DNA of 40,704 bases from Gemmatimonadota bacterium (lineage in GTDB: Bacteria; Gemmatimonadota; Gemmatimonadetes; Longimicrobiales; Gaopeijiaceae): NCBI GenBank assembly GCA_009841165.1, contig VXMI01000075.1, forward strand, positions 1-40,704, written 5' to 3'. Below are positions 23,449 to 33,068 of the stretch, in pieces. The stretch's first letter is position 1. Each line of letters opens with the position of its first letter. The notes beneath the pieces are model-generated. The model was not told the DNA's origin. It ran no database searches and saw only the letters and a list, made by a program, of their open reading frames with translations. A program made the position numbers and the translations under genes.

Positions 23449-25600
23449 GACGTTGACTCTCGCTCCCCAGCACCACCCTCGCATCCACCGGCACGGCGCG
23501 GTCCGAGTAGACGAAAAGCGGGTTGACCTCGACCTCGGCCACGTCCGGCCAGCGCATGGCGCACTCGGCAACCGCCGCAGCCGCCCGGACGATCGGGCCG
23601 AACTGCACGGCGGTGCCACCGCGCGCGCCGGCCAGCAGCGCGCTGATTCTCAGCTCTCCGATCGCGGCTTCCAGTTCGGCCTCGTCGACCGGCAGCACAC
23701 GGTGCGCCACGTCGCGCAGTACCTCGACCCACACGCCTCCGGCTCCCAACGTCAGCACGGGTCCCAGTTGGGGGTCGCGGCAGGCGCCCACCAGCAGTTC
23801 GGCGACCGGTGTTGGCAACATCGGTGACACGATCGCGGCGTAGTCCTCGGGCGGGAGCCCCCGGGAGCGTGCGTACGTGCGGGCGTTTGCGGTGACGCGC
23901 TCGAAAGCGATGCGGGCCTCGTCTTCGCCGGCCACGTTCAACATCACGCCGCCGACGTCCGACTTGTGGGTGATGTGGCGCGAAAGAAGCTTGACCGCGA
24001 CCGGGCCGCCAGCGCGCGAGGCTGCGTCGGCGGCTTCCCCGGCTGACCTTGCCGCGTCCATCGATGCAAACACCAGCCCTGCCTCCTCGAGGAGCTCGCG
24101 CGACTCGACTTCCGTGAGGGTGACGCGCCCCTCACGCCGCGATGTCACGATGACTTGATGCGGTGATGCGATCGCCACCCGGTCGGGGCGCCAGGATTGC
24201 TGCGGCGCGTTGAGCCTCTCACCGCGCCGCTGCAGTTCAGCCGCTGCCCGGCACGCGACCTCCAGCGACCCGATCACGGGAACGCGCGCCTCGCGAAGGG
24301 CATCCAGCGCCGCGCTGGAATGCAACGCGTACTGGGAATGAACGACGAGTCCCTTGCCCAGTGCGCGCATGCCGGCCGCGATCGACCTCGCCGCATCGGC
24401 CTCGACCTCCGCGAGCGTCTCCGAAAAGCGGATCCCGTAGCCCCCGAACAGGCCGACCAGGAGCACCACTCCCACGGCCGGATCGGCGGCAAGCACCTCC
24501 AGGGCGCGCGCGAAGACCCCCGGATCCGCATCCGCGGCTCCCGCGACATCGACCGGAGTGTGCACGGCGGCGGCCGGTCCGAGACGGTTGCGCAACTCCG
24601 CGGATGTCGCCGGCGCGAGGCTGGCGAGGGGCACACCCATCTCCTGCAGCGTGTCCACCACCAGCGTACTCTGGCCCCCGCCGTCCGACAGGACGGTGAC
24701 CCCGGTTCCGGGCGGCCCGGGAGGTTGCGATCCAAGAGTCGCCGCCACGTGAAGCAGTTCGTCGGTGCGCCCGACCTCGACCACGCCTGCCTGGGCAAAC
24801 CCGGCCCGCAGGCGATCGTAAGGGCCCGCAACCGCGCCCGTGTGCGAGAGTGCCGCGTGGGCACCGGCGACTGTCCGGCCGGACTTGATGACGACCACGG
24901 GCTTCCGCCGTGTGACCACCGATGCCGCAGCCAGGAGCGCGCGCGAGTCCCTGCAGCCCTCGATGTGCGCGATGACGACCTGCGTGTCGTCGTGGCCGCC
25001 CAGGTACTCGAGCACTTCGCCGAACCCCACGTCCACCTCGTTGCCGAGACCGGCGCAGATCGAGATGCCCATGCGCGATTGCTCGGTTGTCTGTGTCATG
25101 AGATCGAGCGCGATATTGCCCGACTGCACCAGGAGCGCGATTCTCCCGGGCCGCACCCCCCGCGCGCCGATCAGGTTGACGCCCCTGGGAAGGTTGAGCA
25201 GACCGGAAGTGTTCGGCCCGACGACACGCACCCCGCACTCCCTGGCCGCGTTTCGGAGCCGGGCCTCCAGCCGCGCCCCAGCTGCACCGGACTCGCCGAA
25301 CCCGACCGCCAGCACCACCGCGCCCGCGATGCCGCGCTCGCCGCACGCGCGTACCAGATCGGGCGCGGTGACCGCCGGCGTGCAGATCACGGCCAGGTCT
25401 GCCGCCTCCGGCAACTCCGCCACCGCCCTGTAGACCGGCTGCCCGAGGATGCTCCCACCGCCCTGGTTCACCGCGTAGACGCGTCCCGCGTACCCGGACT
25501 CTCCCAGGGCGCGGAGGATCTGGTGGCCTCGCTTCGTGGGGTTGGCGCTGGCCCCCACGACCGCGATCGAGCGAGGCTCGAAAACGCGTTCGAGCGTCAT
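23438..25600 (-). CDS. ADP-forming acyl-CoA synthetase (fused alpha-beta)
   Basis: 720 residues. The N-terminus is a CoA-binding Rossmann domain (RSIAVVGASANPTKRG). A succinyl-CoA-synthetase-like domain follows with GPNTSGLLN and VQSGNIALD; the phosphorylated His is likely that in LSHTGAVAG. The C-terminal third is an ATP-grasp domain with GPVAVKLLSRHITHKSDVGGV and VEVNPLFVY. Enzymes of this group form acyl-CoA from acid, ATP and CoA, releasing ADP, and include acetate, pimeloyl- and feruloyl-CoA ligases. The start overlaps the stop of the enoyl-CoA hydratase gene (ATGA), so they are made together; an aromatic or branched acid is a reasonable guess. Confidence 0.9.
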   Translation of the reverse strand: MTLERVFEPRSIAVVGASANPTKRGHQILRALGESGYAGRVYAVNQGGGSILGQPVYRAVAELPEAADLAVICTPAVTAPDLVRACGERGIAGAVVLAVGFGESGAAGARLEARLRNAARECGVRVVGPNTSGLLNLPRGVNLIGARGVRPGRIALLVQSGNIALDLMTQTTEQSRMGISICAGLGNEVDVGFGEVLEYLGGHDDTQVVIAHIEGCRDSRALLAAASVVTRRKPVVVIKSGRTVAGAHAALSHTGAVAGPYDRLRAGFAQAGVVEVGRTDELLHVAATLGSQPPGPPGTGVTVLSDGGGQSTLVVDTLQEMGVPLASLAPATSAELRNRLGPAAAVHTPVDVAGAADADPGVFARALEVLAADPAVGVVLLVGLFGGYGIRFSETLAEVEADAARSIAAGMRALGKGLVVHSQYALHSSAALDALREARVPVIGSLEVACRAAAELQRRGERLNAPQQSWRPDRVAIASPHQVIVTSRREGRVTLTEVESRELLEEAGLVFASMDAARSAGEAADAASRAGGPVAVKLLSRHITHKSDVGGVMLNVAGEDEARIAFERVTANARTYARSRGLPPEDYAAIVSPMLPTPVAELLVGACRDPQLGPVLTLGAGGVWVEVLRDVAHRVLPVDEAELEAAIGELRISALLAGARGGTAVQFGPIVRAAAAVAECAMRWPDVAEVEVNPLFVYSDRAVPVDARVVLGSESQRRRP

Positions 25601-26382
25601 CTCCCCTTGTAGTCGGGACGTCGCTTCTCGTGAAACGCCGTGAGACCCTCGCGCCAGTCGGAGGTGCCGAAGATCTCCTCCAGGACGACTTGCTCACGCT
25701 CGAGCGCCTCTTCCCGGGACATGGTTGCCGCGGGGCCGATCAGGCGTTTCACGGCAGCCAGCGGGATGGGCGCGCGCCGGGCGAGACGGCGTGCCAGCCG
25801 CATCGCCTCGGGCAGAACCTCGTCAGCCGGCACCGCGCGGTTGAGGACACCCCAGGCGGCCGCGTCGATTCCCGAAAAGAAATCGCCCAGGTAGATGATC
25901 TCGCGCGCCCTGGGCACGCCTACCCGGTCGGACAGGGTGTACACGGCTCCGCCGCCCACAAAGGTCCCCAGCGCGACCTCGGGCAGGCGCAGCTTCGCCT
26001 CCTCGGCCACGATGGCGAGGTCCGCCGATAGCGCGAGTTCCAGCCCCGCGCCGATCGCGTGCCCGTTCACCGCCGCCACCACCGGCGTGCCGATCGTCTG
26101 AATGAGGTGGTTGGCGCGCTGGGCGATGCCGGCGTAGTAGCGCCGCTCGTCCATCGTGGGGTCCCTGTCGCGGTGCTCCTTGAGATCGGCGCCCGCACAG
26201 AAAGCGCGCCCGGCACCGGTCAGCACCACGCAGCGGACGCCGCCGTCCGCCTCGGCACCTTCCAACTCGCGCACCAGGCCCTCGTACAGCCCGACGTTGA
26301 CCGCGTTCAGGCGGTGGGGCCGGTTCAGCGTAAGGATCAGCAGCGCGCCGTCCCGCGACGCAAGGACCTCACTGCCCGCCAT
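25597..26382 (-). CDS. Enoyl-CoA hydratase/isomerase family protein
   Basis: 261 residues from an ATG at 26382 with GAGG about 8 nt upstream. Crotonase motifs are intact: AFCAGADLKEH forms the oxyanion hole, NGHAIGAGLELALSADLAI carries the first catalytic Glu and LPEVALG the second. It would hydrate a trans-2-enoyl-CoA, probably next to the acyl-CoA synthetase encoded immediately downstream with a 4-bp overlap. It also overlaps the preceding amidohydrolase gene by 14 bp, making a tight three-gene cluster. Confidence 0.92.
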   Translation of the reverse strand: MAGSEVLASRDGALLILTLNRPHRLNAVNVGLYEGLVRELEGAEADGGVRCVVLTGAGRAFCAGADLKEHRDRDPTMDERRYYAGIAQRANHLIQTIGTPVVAAVNGHAIGAGLELALSADLAIVAEEAKLRLPEVALGTFVGGGAVYTLSDRVGVPRAREIIYLGDFFSGIDAAAWGVLNRAVPADEVLPEAMRLARRLARRAPIPLAAVKRLIGPAATMSREEALEREQVVLEEIFGTSDWREGLTAFHEKRRPDYKGR

Positions 26383-27997
26383 CGGAGACCTCGCTGCCGT
26401 ACACCACGCCGCCGCGAAGGAGCGGACGCCCCGCGAGGGCCATCGTGGCCTCGCCATCGCGCACCGCGAATGCCCCGTTTACGAGCACGTGCACCGTCCC
26501 GCGCGAGTACTGGTGGGGGTTCTCGTAGGTCGCCATGTCGTCCACGGCCTCCAGGTCCAGAACGGTGATGTCGGCGGCGTAACCCTCGCGAAGATACCCG
26601 CGATCGTCCCATTCGAGGAAGTCGGCCGCGAGGCCGGTCATGGAGCGCACCGTGAACGGCAGCGTTATCAACTGTTCGTCCAGCACCAGGTCGCGGATTT
26701 TCCTGGTAAACGACCCGAACGCGCGGGGGTGCGTGACGGGCCGCGTCGGGCCCGGATCACGGCCGTCGGTACAGGTCATCATCCAGTCCAGCTGCGCCAG
26801 ATAGCGGAGGTTCTCGCCGTCGTAGAGTCCCAGATTCATCACCGCGGCATTCCCGTCGCGCAGAATGCGCCGCGCCGCCGCGGGAGCGTCCATCCTCCAC
26901 TCGTCCGCCAACTGCTGCAGCGTCTTGCCGTTCAGGTCGGGGCGCCGGTCTGCGAAGAGAATGCGGTCGGCGCCTCCCCGAATCGCGAGCATCTCCCGCG
27001 TCTGCGCATCGATGACCCGCACCGTGTCGGGGTGGTCGAAGCGGCGCACCATCGCCGAGTCGCCCCCGGCGGCGGCCCACCCCGGGATCGTGTACGAGCG
27101 CAGGTTCGACTGCGTGGCCGTGTACGAATGATGCGCGCCCGCGACTTCGACACCCCGAGCGCGCGCGGCCTCGATCAGCGCGGCCCCCTCGGGTGCGCGC
27201 CCGTAGTTGTGGGCCCCCTGGGGGTTGAAGTGGCTGAAGATGACCTTGGTCCCCGCCTCTTCGCCGATCCTGATGCCCTCGGCGATGGACTCGAGGTACC
27301 CGAAGGGCGGATAGGCCGCCCCAAGATCGCGGTCGTGGGTGTCGTAGATGGCTCCAGGGTACTCTGCGGCGACACGGTTCAGCTCGATGACTTCCTCCGT
27401 CTCGGCGTAGTTGCCAGGCAGGTAGAACAGCCCCGACGACAGGCCGTACGCGCCTTCCTCCATGCCCTGGCGCACCAGGCCCCTCATCTCGTCGAGCTCC
27501 GTGGAAGTGGGTGCGCGGTCCGCCATCCCCATAACCCACGCCCGCACCGAGTTGTGCCCCACGAAGAGGAACGCGTTCACGCCGATTCCGTCCTCCTCCC
27601 AGGCTGCCAGCTGCGCGCCGACCTCCGCGCTGCCACCCCCGTCCAGACCGAGCGCCACACTGGTGATCCCCTGAAAGAGGAAGGCGCGCGCGTCGCGTCC
27701 GTGTTCGGCCCCCAGTTCGGCGTGCGAGTGCATGTCGATGAAACCGGGCGTGACCACCAGACCGGTCACGTCGACGGTATCGGCGGCGGTCATCCCGGCC
27801 GAGGCCGCGTCGCCCACGAACACAATGCGGTCCCCGGCAACCGCGACGTCGGCGACCACGGGTTCGCCCCCGGTGCCGTCCAGGACCGAGCCCCCGGCGA
27901 GAAGCAGGTTGGCGCTGCCGTCGTTGCCGCCACACCCGGCCGCAATAACGACCAGGGAAACCCACCAAAGTTGGTCAGTCTCCCGCGCGGGCGTCAG
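26369..27997 (-). CDS. D-aminoacylase-like amidohydrolase lipoprotein
   Basis: About 542 residues. The metal-binding segment VVTPGFIDMHSHAELG and later SSGLFYLPGNYAETEE and THDRD match the N-acyl-D-amino-acid deacylase branch of the amidohydrolase superfamily. Near the end, LREGYAADITVLD is the usual returning beta-domain. A lipoprotein-like signal ends VIAAGC. The start is unusual: the only canonical ATG in frame (28084) lies 91 bp inside the upstream gene, while a CTG at 27997 overlaps that gene's TGA (CTGA) and places the signal peptide correctly; I use the CTG tentatively. Probably periplasmic hydrolysis of an N-acyl D-amino acid or related amide. Confidence 0.85.
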   Translation of the reverse strand: MTPARETDQLWWVSLVVIAAGCGGNDGSANLLLAGGSVLDGTGGEPVVADVAVAGDRIVFVGDAASAGMTAADTVDVTGLVVTPGFIDMHSHAELGAEHGRDARAFLFQGITSVALGLDGGGSAEVGAQLAAWEEDGIGVNAFLFVGHNSVRAWVMGMADRAPTSTELDEMRGLVRQGMEEGAYGLSSGLFYLPGNYAETEEVIELNRVAAEYPGAIYDTHDRDLGAAYPPFGYLESIAEGIRIGEEAGTKVIFSHFNPQGAHNYGRAPEGAALIEAARARGVEVAGAHHSYTATQSNLRSYTIPGWAAAGGDSAMVRRFDHPDTVRVIDAQTREMLAIRGGADRILFADRRPDLNGKTLQQLADEWRMDAPAAARRILRDGNAAVMNLGLYDGENLRYLAQLDWMMTCTDGRDPGPTRPVTHPRAFGSFTRKIRDLVLDEQLITLPFTVRSMTGLAADFLEWDDRGYLREGYAADITVLDLEAVDDMATYENPHQYSRGTVHVLVNGAFAVRDGEATMALAGRPLLRGGVVYGSEVSDGGQ

Positions 27998-29271
27998 TTT
28001 CCGGAGAGTCTGAGGAATAGTACGCCCCCGCCCATGGAGGTCACAGGGATGATTCTGCTCGCGAAGAACGGGTAGTTGCTCCACGTACCCTCGAAGCCGG
28101 GCAGGTCGTCGGCCGGCACCACGTCGAAGTAGGCCACCTCACGAGGATTCTCCCGGTCCTCGATGTTGAGGATCCGCAGTCCGGCGCGGTAGTTCGACTG
28201 GTACAGGAGGTCTCCGCGGATGTACAGGTTGTGGTCGGTTGCGGGGGTCGCCCCGAGAAATTCGGTGGCCAGGATGGGATCACCGAGCTCCTTGACGTCC
28301 CAGACCAGGGTTCTGGTCTGCGAGAAGGCGTCGAATTCGTCGAATTCGTCGTTCATGTACAGGTATTCGTGGGCGGCATCGAGCCAGACCTGATGGGTGT
28401 ACCCCGAGAGCGGATAGCGAGTGGCGGAGATCGCGGTCGGCGACTCCTTGTCGGAAACGTCGGCGATGCTCAGCGCGGTCTCGTTGGCTCCGAAGCAGAC
28501 CTCCCGGGCCCGGTATTCGGCGTCGGGTCCGTTGTAGACCACGCACATGGCGTCGTGCGTGTACCCGGTCTGCGAGAACCCGGTATTCGGGTCGGAGAAG
28601 CAGCCGGCAAACACCGGGTTGCCGGGGGCGCGCACATCGATCATGTGCAGGCCGCCACCACAGGTCTCTCCGCCGCTGTTGCTGCCCACGACATAGGCGA
28701 ACCCCGTCTCCTCGTTGATGACGATGTTGTGGGCACTGGCGACGTTGTCGTAGTGCGCGGACGCCGTGAAAGTCGCCGGCGCGTTGCTGACACTGCGCAG
28801 TTGCGTGAGGTCGAATACCTGCATGCCGTGGGGTCCGGCCCCGTCCGACACGATGAACGCGTAGTCATTGTACACCTTGATGTCGCGCCAGACGCTGGCA
28901 ACGGCGCCATCGGTCATGGGCAGCACGCCGGCGTAGAAGGGCTTCCGGGGATCCAGGAGCCCCACGAAGGACGTGCCGCTGGAATGCCCGACCAGTGTCC
29001 ACTCCGTTCCGGTTACCGGATCGGTCCATCCCCAGAGGTCGCTGACCGTCGATTCGGCGCCGATCTGGTGCATTTCGAGCTTCGAGACCAGGTCCACGCC
29101 GTTGCACGGGTACTGGTTGGCCATTCCGCTTCGGCATTCCGCCAGGACGAGCGGTTCAGGCGGGATCGGATCCGGGGGCAGTGTCGTTGCCGCGTCCCCG
29201 CAGGATGCGAGGGCAAACAGTCCCAACAGTGCGCTGAGACGCCACACCTGCTTCGACGGCAACCGGCTCAC
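27994..29271 (-). CDS. Choice-of-anchor B LVIVD-repeat lipoprotein
   Basis: 425 residues from a GTG. The lipoprotein signal ends LASC (Cys24). The body is a beta-propeller of LVIVD-type blades, for example THDAMCVVYNGPDAEYR, ALSIADVSDKESP and LRILNIEDRENPREVAYFD, the arrangement of choice-of-anchor-B family proteins. These are exported proteins of unknown biochemical role in several marine phyla. The gene lies between the AMIN-like lipoprotein and the amidohydrolase, same strand, with its stop touching the likely start of the latter. Confidence 0.85.
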   Translation of the reverse strand: MSRLPSKQVWRLSALLGLFALASCGDAATTLPPDPIPPEPLVLAECRSGMANQYPCNGVDLVSKLEMHQIGAESTVSDLWGWTDPVTGTEWTLVGHSSGTSFVGLLDPRKPFYAGVLPMTDGAVASVWRDIKVYNDYAFIVSDGAGPHGMQVFDLTQLRSVSNAPATFTASAHYDNVASAHNIVINEETGFAYVVGSNSGGETCGGGLHMIDVRAPGNPVFAGCFSDPNTGFSQTGYTHDAMCVVYNGPDAEYRAREVCFGANETALSIADVSDKESPTAISATRYPLSGYTHQVWLDAAHEYLYMNDEFDEFDAFSQTRTLVWDVKELGDPILATEFLGATPATDHNLYIRGDLLYQSNYRAGLRILNIEDRENPREVAYFDVVPADDLPGFEGTWSNYPFFASRIIPVTSMGGGVLFLRLSGN

Positions 29272-29301
29272 AGCGTCTTGCTCCAGTCCCGCAAATGGCT
29301 G

Positions 29302-29970
29302 CTACGGGTGACGCAGATCCACCACCAGCCGCGGCTCACCCATGATCTCCAAGATACGGTAGTCCACCACCCCGCTCGTGCCAAGGATCCACCTGACGGT
29401 GTCGTCCTGGTCACAGGCCTGAACGGCGTCGGCCAGAGCAGGGAAGTCGGTTGAGCGGTTTCGGTCTCCGACCAGTGGCGAGCCGCCTTCATTGGAAACC
29501 GCGCGCGTGAACTCGACTACGACATGTCCCGGCGCATCGGAAAGCGGTTCCGTTCCATCACAGCCGCCGCCGGATTCGGCCGTTTGCGTGAACCGGTATC
29601 CAGGCAGCTCCGGAGAGAACGAGAAGACGACCCGGTCGTAGCCGCGGGAGCGGGAGGTGCTCACATCGGTCAGGCGCGCAGGGGCGTCCTCCGGGTCCGG
29701 ATCGCGGGAGATCGTGTTGCGGGTCCACGGCATGCTGAGCGCAACCTCGGACGGATCGAACTCGCCGTAGTCCACTTCCGTCATCGATTCGCGAGGGCTC
29801 TCCGTAGATACGAAGGGATCGGGCTCGGGCGGTGCTTCCTCTGCCCCGTCTCCGCCGCAAGCAGTGCCCAGGACGAGGAGTGCGAGCGCACAAGCGCCGC
29901 GGCGAATGCCGGACGGGTACGGGCCGACGGGCGATAGCCCGGGACGAGTGTGGTCTGTCGGTGCGGACAA
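29302..29970 (-). CDS. AMIN-like domain lipoprotein
   Basis: 222 residues from a TTG at 29970, chosen because AAGGGG lies about 7 nt upstream; another in-frame TTG is at 29991. Signal peptide ALALLVLGTAC ends in a lipobox Cys. The C-terminal part from about 85 on (DVSTSRSRGYDRVVFSFS, then VRWILGTSGVVDYRILEIMGEPRLVVDL) resembles the AMIN-like beta domain found in lipoproteins that bind envelope polymers. Function unknown. It sits 33 bp after sufS and may share its transcript. Confidence 0.75.
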   Translation of the reverse strand: MSAPTDHTRPGLSPVGPYPSGIRRGACALALLVLGTACGGDGAEEAPPEPDPFVSTESPRESMTEVDYGEFDPSEVALSMPWTRNTISRDPDPEDAPARLTDVSTSRSRGYDRVVFSFSPELPGYRFTQTAESGGGCDGTEPLSDAPGHVVVEFTRAVSNEGGSPLVGDRNRSTDFPALADAVQACDQDDTVRWILGTSGVVDYRILEIMGEPRLVVDLRHP

Positions 29971-30024
29971 GAGATTCCCCTTCTCTCTCAAGTTCAGGTG
30001 TGGGAGCTTCGGGGGTGCCGTGAT

Positions 30025-31269
30025 TCAGGAAAGCAGGAATTCCCGCGCGGTCCGCACCCCTTCGGCCAGCCGGTGCACCTCTTCGTTGCTGTTGTAAAGG
30101 TAGAAGGATGCCCGGGTCGTCGCAGACAGGCCGTAACGGTCTACAACGAGCTGCGCGCAGTGATGACCGGCCCTCACCGCGATACCCTGCGCATCGAGGA
30201 TGGTTGCCAGGTCCTGGGCGGAGGTGCCGTCGATGACGAGGGGTATGACCCCCGCCCGCTCTTCCGGGCTGGCCGGTCCGAGAATGCGGAGCCCGTCCAC
30301 TTCGGCGAGCAGGCCCATTGCGGTGCCGGTCAGCGCCATCTCGTGTTCGTGGATCGCGTCCAGGCCGATGCCCTCCAGGTAGTCCGCCGCCGCGGCCATC
30401 CCTACCGCGCCCGCGATGTTGGGCGTTCCCGCCTCGAACTTGTGAGGCACCTCCGCCCAGGTGCTCGACTGCCGAGACACCTTTTCGATCATTTCGCCGC
30501 CCCCCTGATAGGGCGGCATCTCCTCCAGCAGCGCCCTCCTTCCCCACAGGGCCCCGATCCCCGTCGGGCCGCACATCTTGTGAGCGGAGAAGGCGTAGAA
30601 GTCACACCCCACCGCCCGGACGTCGACGGCCAGATGCGGGGCGCCCTGGGCACCGTCCAGTATGTACACCGCGTCGCTCCGGCTCCTGATCATGGCACCG
30701 ATTTCACGAACCGGGTTTATCGTGCCAAGGGCGTTGGAGACGTGCGGGAGGGAAACGACCCTGGTGCGCGACCCGAGAAGCCCCTCGAGCTGGTCGAGAT
30801 CCAGGTGACCGTCGTCGGTAAGCCCGACGTATCGGAGCCGGGCGCCGGAGCGGGCCGCGAGGAGCTGCCACGGAACCAGGTTGGAATGGTGCTCCATTTC
30901 CGAGAGGACGATCTCGTCTCCGGGGCCGACCCGAGCCTGTCCGATCGAAAAGGCGACCAGGTTGAGTGCTTCGCTCGTGCCGCGGGTCCAGACGATCTCA
31001 TGCGCGTCCCCGGCGTTCACCCACCGGGCGACACGGGTCCGGCTGTTCTCGTAGGCCTCGGTCGCCCGGCGCGCGAGTTCGTGAACACCACGGTGAACGT
31101 TGGCGTGGTCCCGCAGGTAGTAGCGCGAGATCGCCTCGATGACCTGCCGCGGCTTGTGGGACGATGCGGCGTTGTCCAGGTATACCAGCGGCTTGCCGTC
31201 CACGATCTGGTCGAGGATCGGGAAGTCCCGCCTGATGGCGTTCACATCGAGGGCGCTGGCGACCTGCAT
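30025..31269 (-). CDS. sufS: Cysteine desulfurase SufS
   Basis: 414 residues, class V aminotransferase fold. YLDNAASSHKP and the EMEHHSNLVPW segment are SufS signatures; the PLP lysine is in FSAHKMCGPTG and the persulfide Cys in RAGHHCAQ. It removes sulfur from cysteine to feed Fe-S assembly on SufBCD; enzymes of this type also release selenium from selenocysteine. It is the last suf gene here, 38 bp after the Rieske gene. No SufE or SufU partner gene is present in the cluster. Confidence 0.95.
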   Translation of the reverse strand: MQVASALDVNAIRRDFPILDQIVDGKPLVYLDNAASSHKPRQVIEAISRYYLRDHANVHRGVHELARRATEAYENSRTRVARWVNAGDAHEIVWTRGTSEALNLVAFSIGQARVGPGDEIVLSEMEHHSNLVPWQLLAARSGARLRYVGLTDDGHLDLDQLEGLLGSRTRVVSLPHVSNALGTINPVREIGAMIRSRSDAVYILDGAQGAPHLAVDVRAVGCDFYAFSAHKMCGPTGIGALWGRRALLEEMPPYQGGGEMIEKVSRQSSTWAEVPHKFEAGTPNIAGAVGMAAAADYLEGIGLDAIHEHEMALTGTAMGLLAEVDGLRILGPASPEERAGVIPLVIDGTSAQDLATILDAQGIAVRAGHHCAQLVVDRYGLSATTRASFYLYNSNEEVHRLAEGVRTAREFLLS

Positions 31270-31307
31270 TCGGGGTTCCCTCTCAGCCTGTGGAACCGGG
31301 CGGACGG

Positions 31308-31646
31308 TCAGTCCAGCAGAACGTAGACGGAATCATCCCGCACCTCGGTTTCGAAGGTACGAACGGGTGTGATTGCAGGAAGTTGCGTAGCCCTGCCCGT
31401 GCAGACGTCGAACCTTGCTCCGTGGAAGGAGCACTCGATCTGTCCGTCCTCGACCTCGCCCGCCGAAAGGGGATAGTCCTGGTGCGAGCAACGATCTTCG
31501 AGCGCGTAGATGTGACCGTCGACGTTCACCAGAACGATCGGACCACCATCGGTTTGCACCGCCCTGAGCCCGTCGGGTGGCACTTCATCCGCTGCCGCTA
31601 CCCTGATCCACCCTGCCTTTGGCTTGGCCGTCTTCCTTGTGAACAT
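31308..31646 (-). CDS. Rieske [2Fe-2S] protein in the suf operon
   Basis: 112 residues. Cluster ligands are Cys53 and His55 (RCSHQDYPL) and Cys72 and His75 (ECSFHGARFD), an intact Rieske site. It resembles the small ferredoxin subunits of ring-hydroxylating dioxygenases but is encoded between sufD and sufS without an oxygenase. Similar Rieske genes occur in suf clusters of other bacteria, where they may deliver electrons or act in place of missing accessory factors. The start is only 9 bp after the sufD stop. Confidence 0.92.
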   Translation of the reverse strand: MFTRKTAKPKAGWIRVAAADEVPPDGLRAVQTDGGPIVLVNVDGHIYALEDRCSHQDYPLSAGEVEDGQIECSFHGARFDVCTGRATQLPAITPVRTFETEVRDDSVYVLLD

Positions 31647-31655
31647 GTCGTCGCC

Positions 31656-33068
31656 CTACCTCACATGACCCAGCTTCACCTCGATGGCCTTCGTCACCTT
31701 TTCGACCACACCTCCCATGGGCAGTTTGTCGAGAACCTCGCCCAGGAAACCCAGCACCACGAGGCGCTCGGCCTGTTCCCGGTCGAGGCCACGGCTCATG
31801 AGGTAGAACAGGGATTCGGCGTCGAGTTGGCCCACCGTGGCCCCGTGCGAGCAGCGCACGTCATCGGCCTCGATCTCGAGGTTGGGCAGTGAGGTGGCGG
31901 CGGCACGCTCCGAGAGGAGCAGGTTGCGGTTGGTCTGGTACGCGTCGGTGCGCTGGGCGCCCTCGTGCACGCGGATGACACCCCGGAAGACACCCCGCGC
32001 CGAGTCGTCGAGCGCGCCCTTGTACAACAGGTCGCTGTGCGCGTTGGGCGCGACGTGGTCCTGGCTGGTGTTGAAGTCGAAATGCTGGTCGTGATCGCCG
32101 AAGTAGAGCCCCAGCATGTCGCTGTTGGCACCCGGGCCCAGGAGACGGGCGTTGAGATCGACGCGGCCGACCGATCCCCCCAGGGCGACGTTCAGAGTGT
32201 CGAGGGTGGAATCGCGCTTGGCGAGGGTGCGCTGGTTGGCGAGGTAGAAGCCGCCCTTCCCCATGCGCTGGAGGGACACGTACTGGATCTGTGCACCCGC
32301 ATGGGAGAACAACTCGACGGCAGTGTTCACGAGCGTGACCGCTTCGAAGTCGGGCGAAAGGATCTCGTCGACGAACGAGACCCGGCTGTGGTCCTCGGCG
32401 ACGATGAGAATGCGTGTGAACGTGGCAGTGCCCGGGTGCGACACCCACCGGCTGAGACGTATGGGGCGCTCGAGCTGGACGTTGCGGGGGATCTTCAGAA
32501 AGACTCCGTCTGTCCAGAGTGCGGCGTTCATGGCCGCGAACTTCCCGTCCGAGGCCGGAACCGCCATGGTCGCGAGCAGCGATTCCAACAGCGGGTCGCC
32601 ACCGCGGACGGCCTCGCGGAGCGACGACAGCACTACGCCCTGGGCGGCGAGTGAATCCTGCAACTCGACCGAGACTGCGGAGCCGTCGATGTCGATGACA
32701 CGACCGGCACTGTCCCGATCCTGGGCCATGGCCCGCCGCAGCGGTTCCGGGACGGTCCCGTCGCCATTCGAGCTTGCGGGACCGGGCTGCGCCCCGGCGG
32801 AGGGCACCAGATCGTCGAGCCGCAGCATTCGGGCGAGGTCGGTGTAGCGCCACTCCTCCGAGCGGGTGGAGGGCAGCGGCATGGAGCGATACAGCTCCAA
32901 CGCGGCGTCGCGACGGCTCTTGAGCCAGTCCGGTTCCGGCACTCTCGTGCTCTCGGAAGATCGCGCAACGTTTTTTGTTGCGCGCTCCGGGGAGGCTCCT
33001 TCGATCTGTCCCTGCTCCTCGGCGCCGGCTTCCCGTGCGCGTCTCCGCGCGGCTGCCAGGCGGTTCAA
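31656..33068 (-). CDS. sufD: Fe-S cluster assembly protein SufD
   Basis: 470 residues from a TTG overlapping the sufB TGA (TTGA), with AAGGAAG about 8 nt upstream. The C-terminal half has the SufB/SufD beta-helix and [18 protein letters not shown], which includes the conserved His of SufD, then [18 protein letters not shown]. The first 45 residues are a charged extension not usual in SufD. It partners SufB and SufC in the scaffold complex that builds Fe-S clusters under iron limitation or oxidative stress. Confidence 0.93.
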   Translation of the reverse strand: MNRLAAARRRAREAGAEEQGQIEGASPERATKNVARSSESTRVPEPDWLKSRRDAALELYRSMPLPSTRSEEWRYTDLARMLRLDDLVPSAGAQPGPASSNGDGTVPEPLRRAMAQDRDSAGRVIDIDGSAVSVELQDSLAAQGVVLSSLREAVRGGDPLLESLLATMAVPASDGKFAAMNAALWTDGVFLKIPRNVQLERPIRLSRWVSHPGTATFTRILIVAEDHSRVSFVDEILSPDFEAVTLVNTAVELFSHAGAQIQYVSLQRMGKGGFYLANQRTLAKRDSTLDTLNVALGGSVGRVDLNARLLGPGANSDMLGLYFGDHDQHFDFNTSQDHVAPNAHSDLLYKGALDDSARGVFRGVIRVHEGAQRTDAYQTNRNLLLSERAAATSLPNLEIEADDVRCSHGATVGQLDAESLFYLMSRGLDREQAERLVVLGFLGEVLDKLPMGGVVEKVTKAIEVKLGHVR

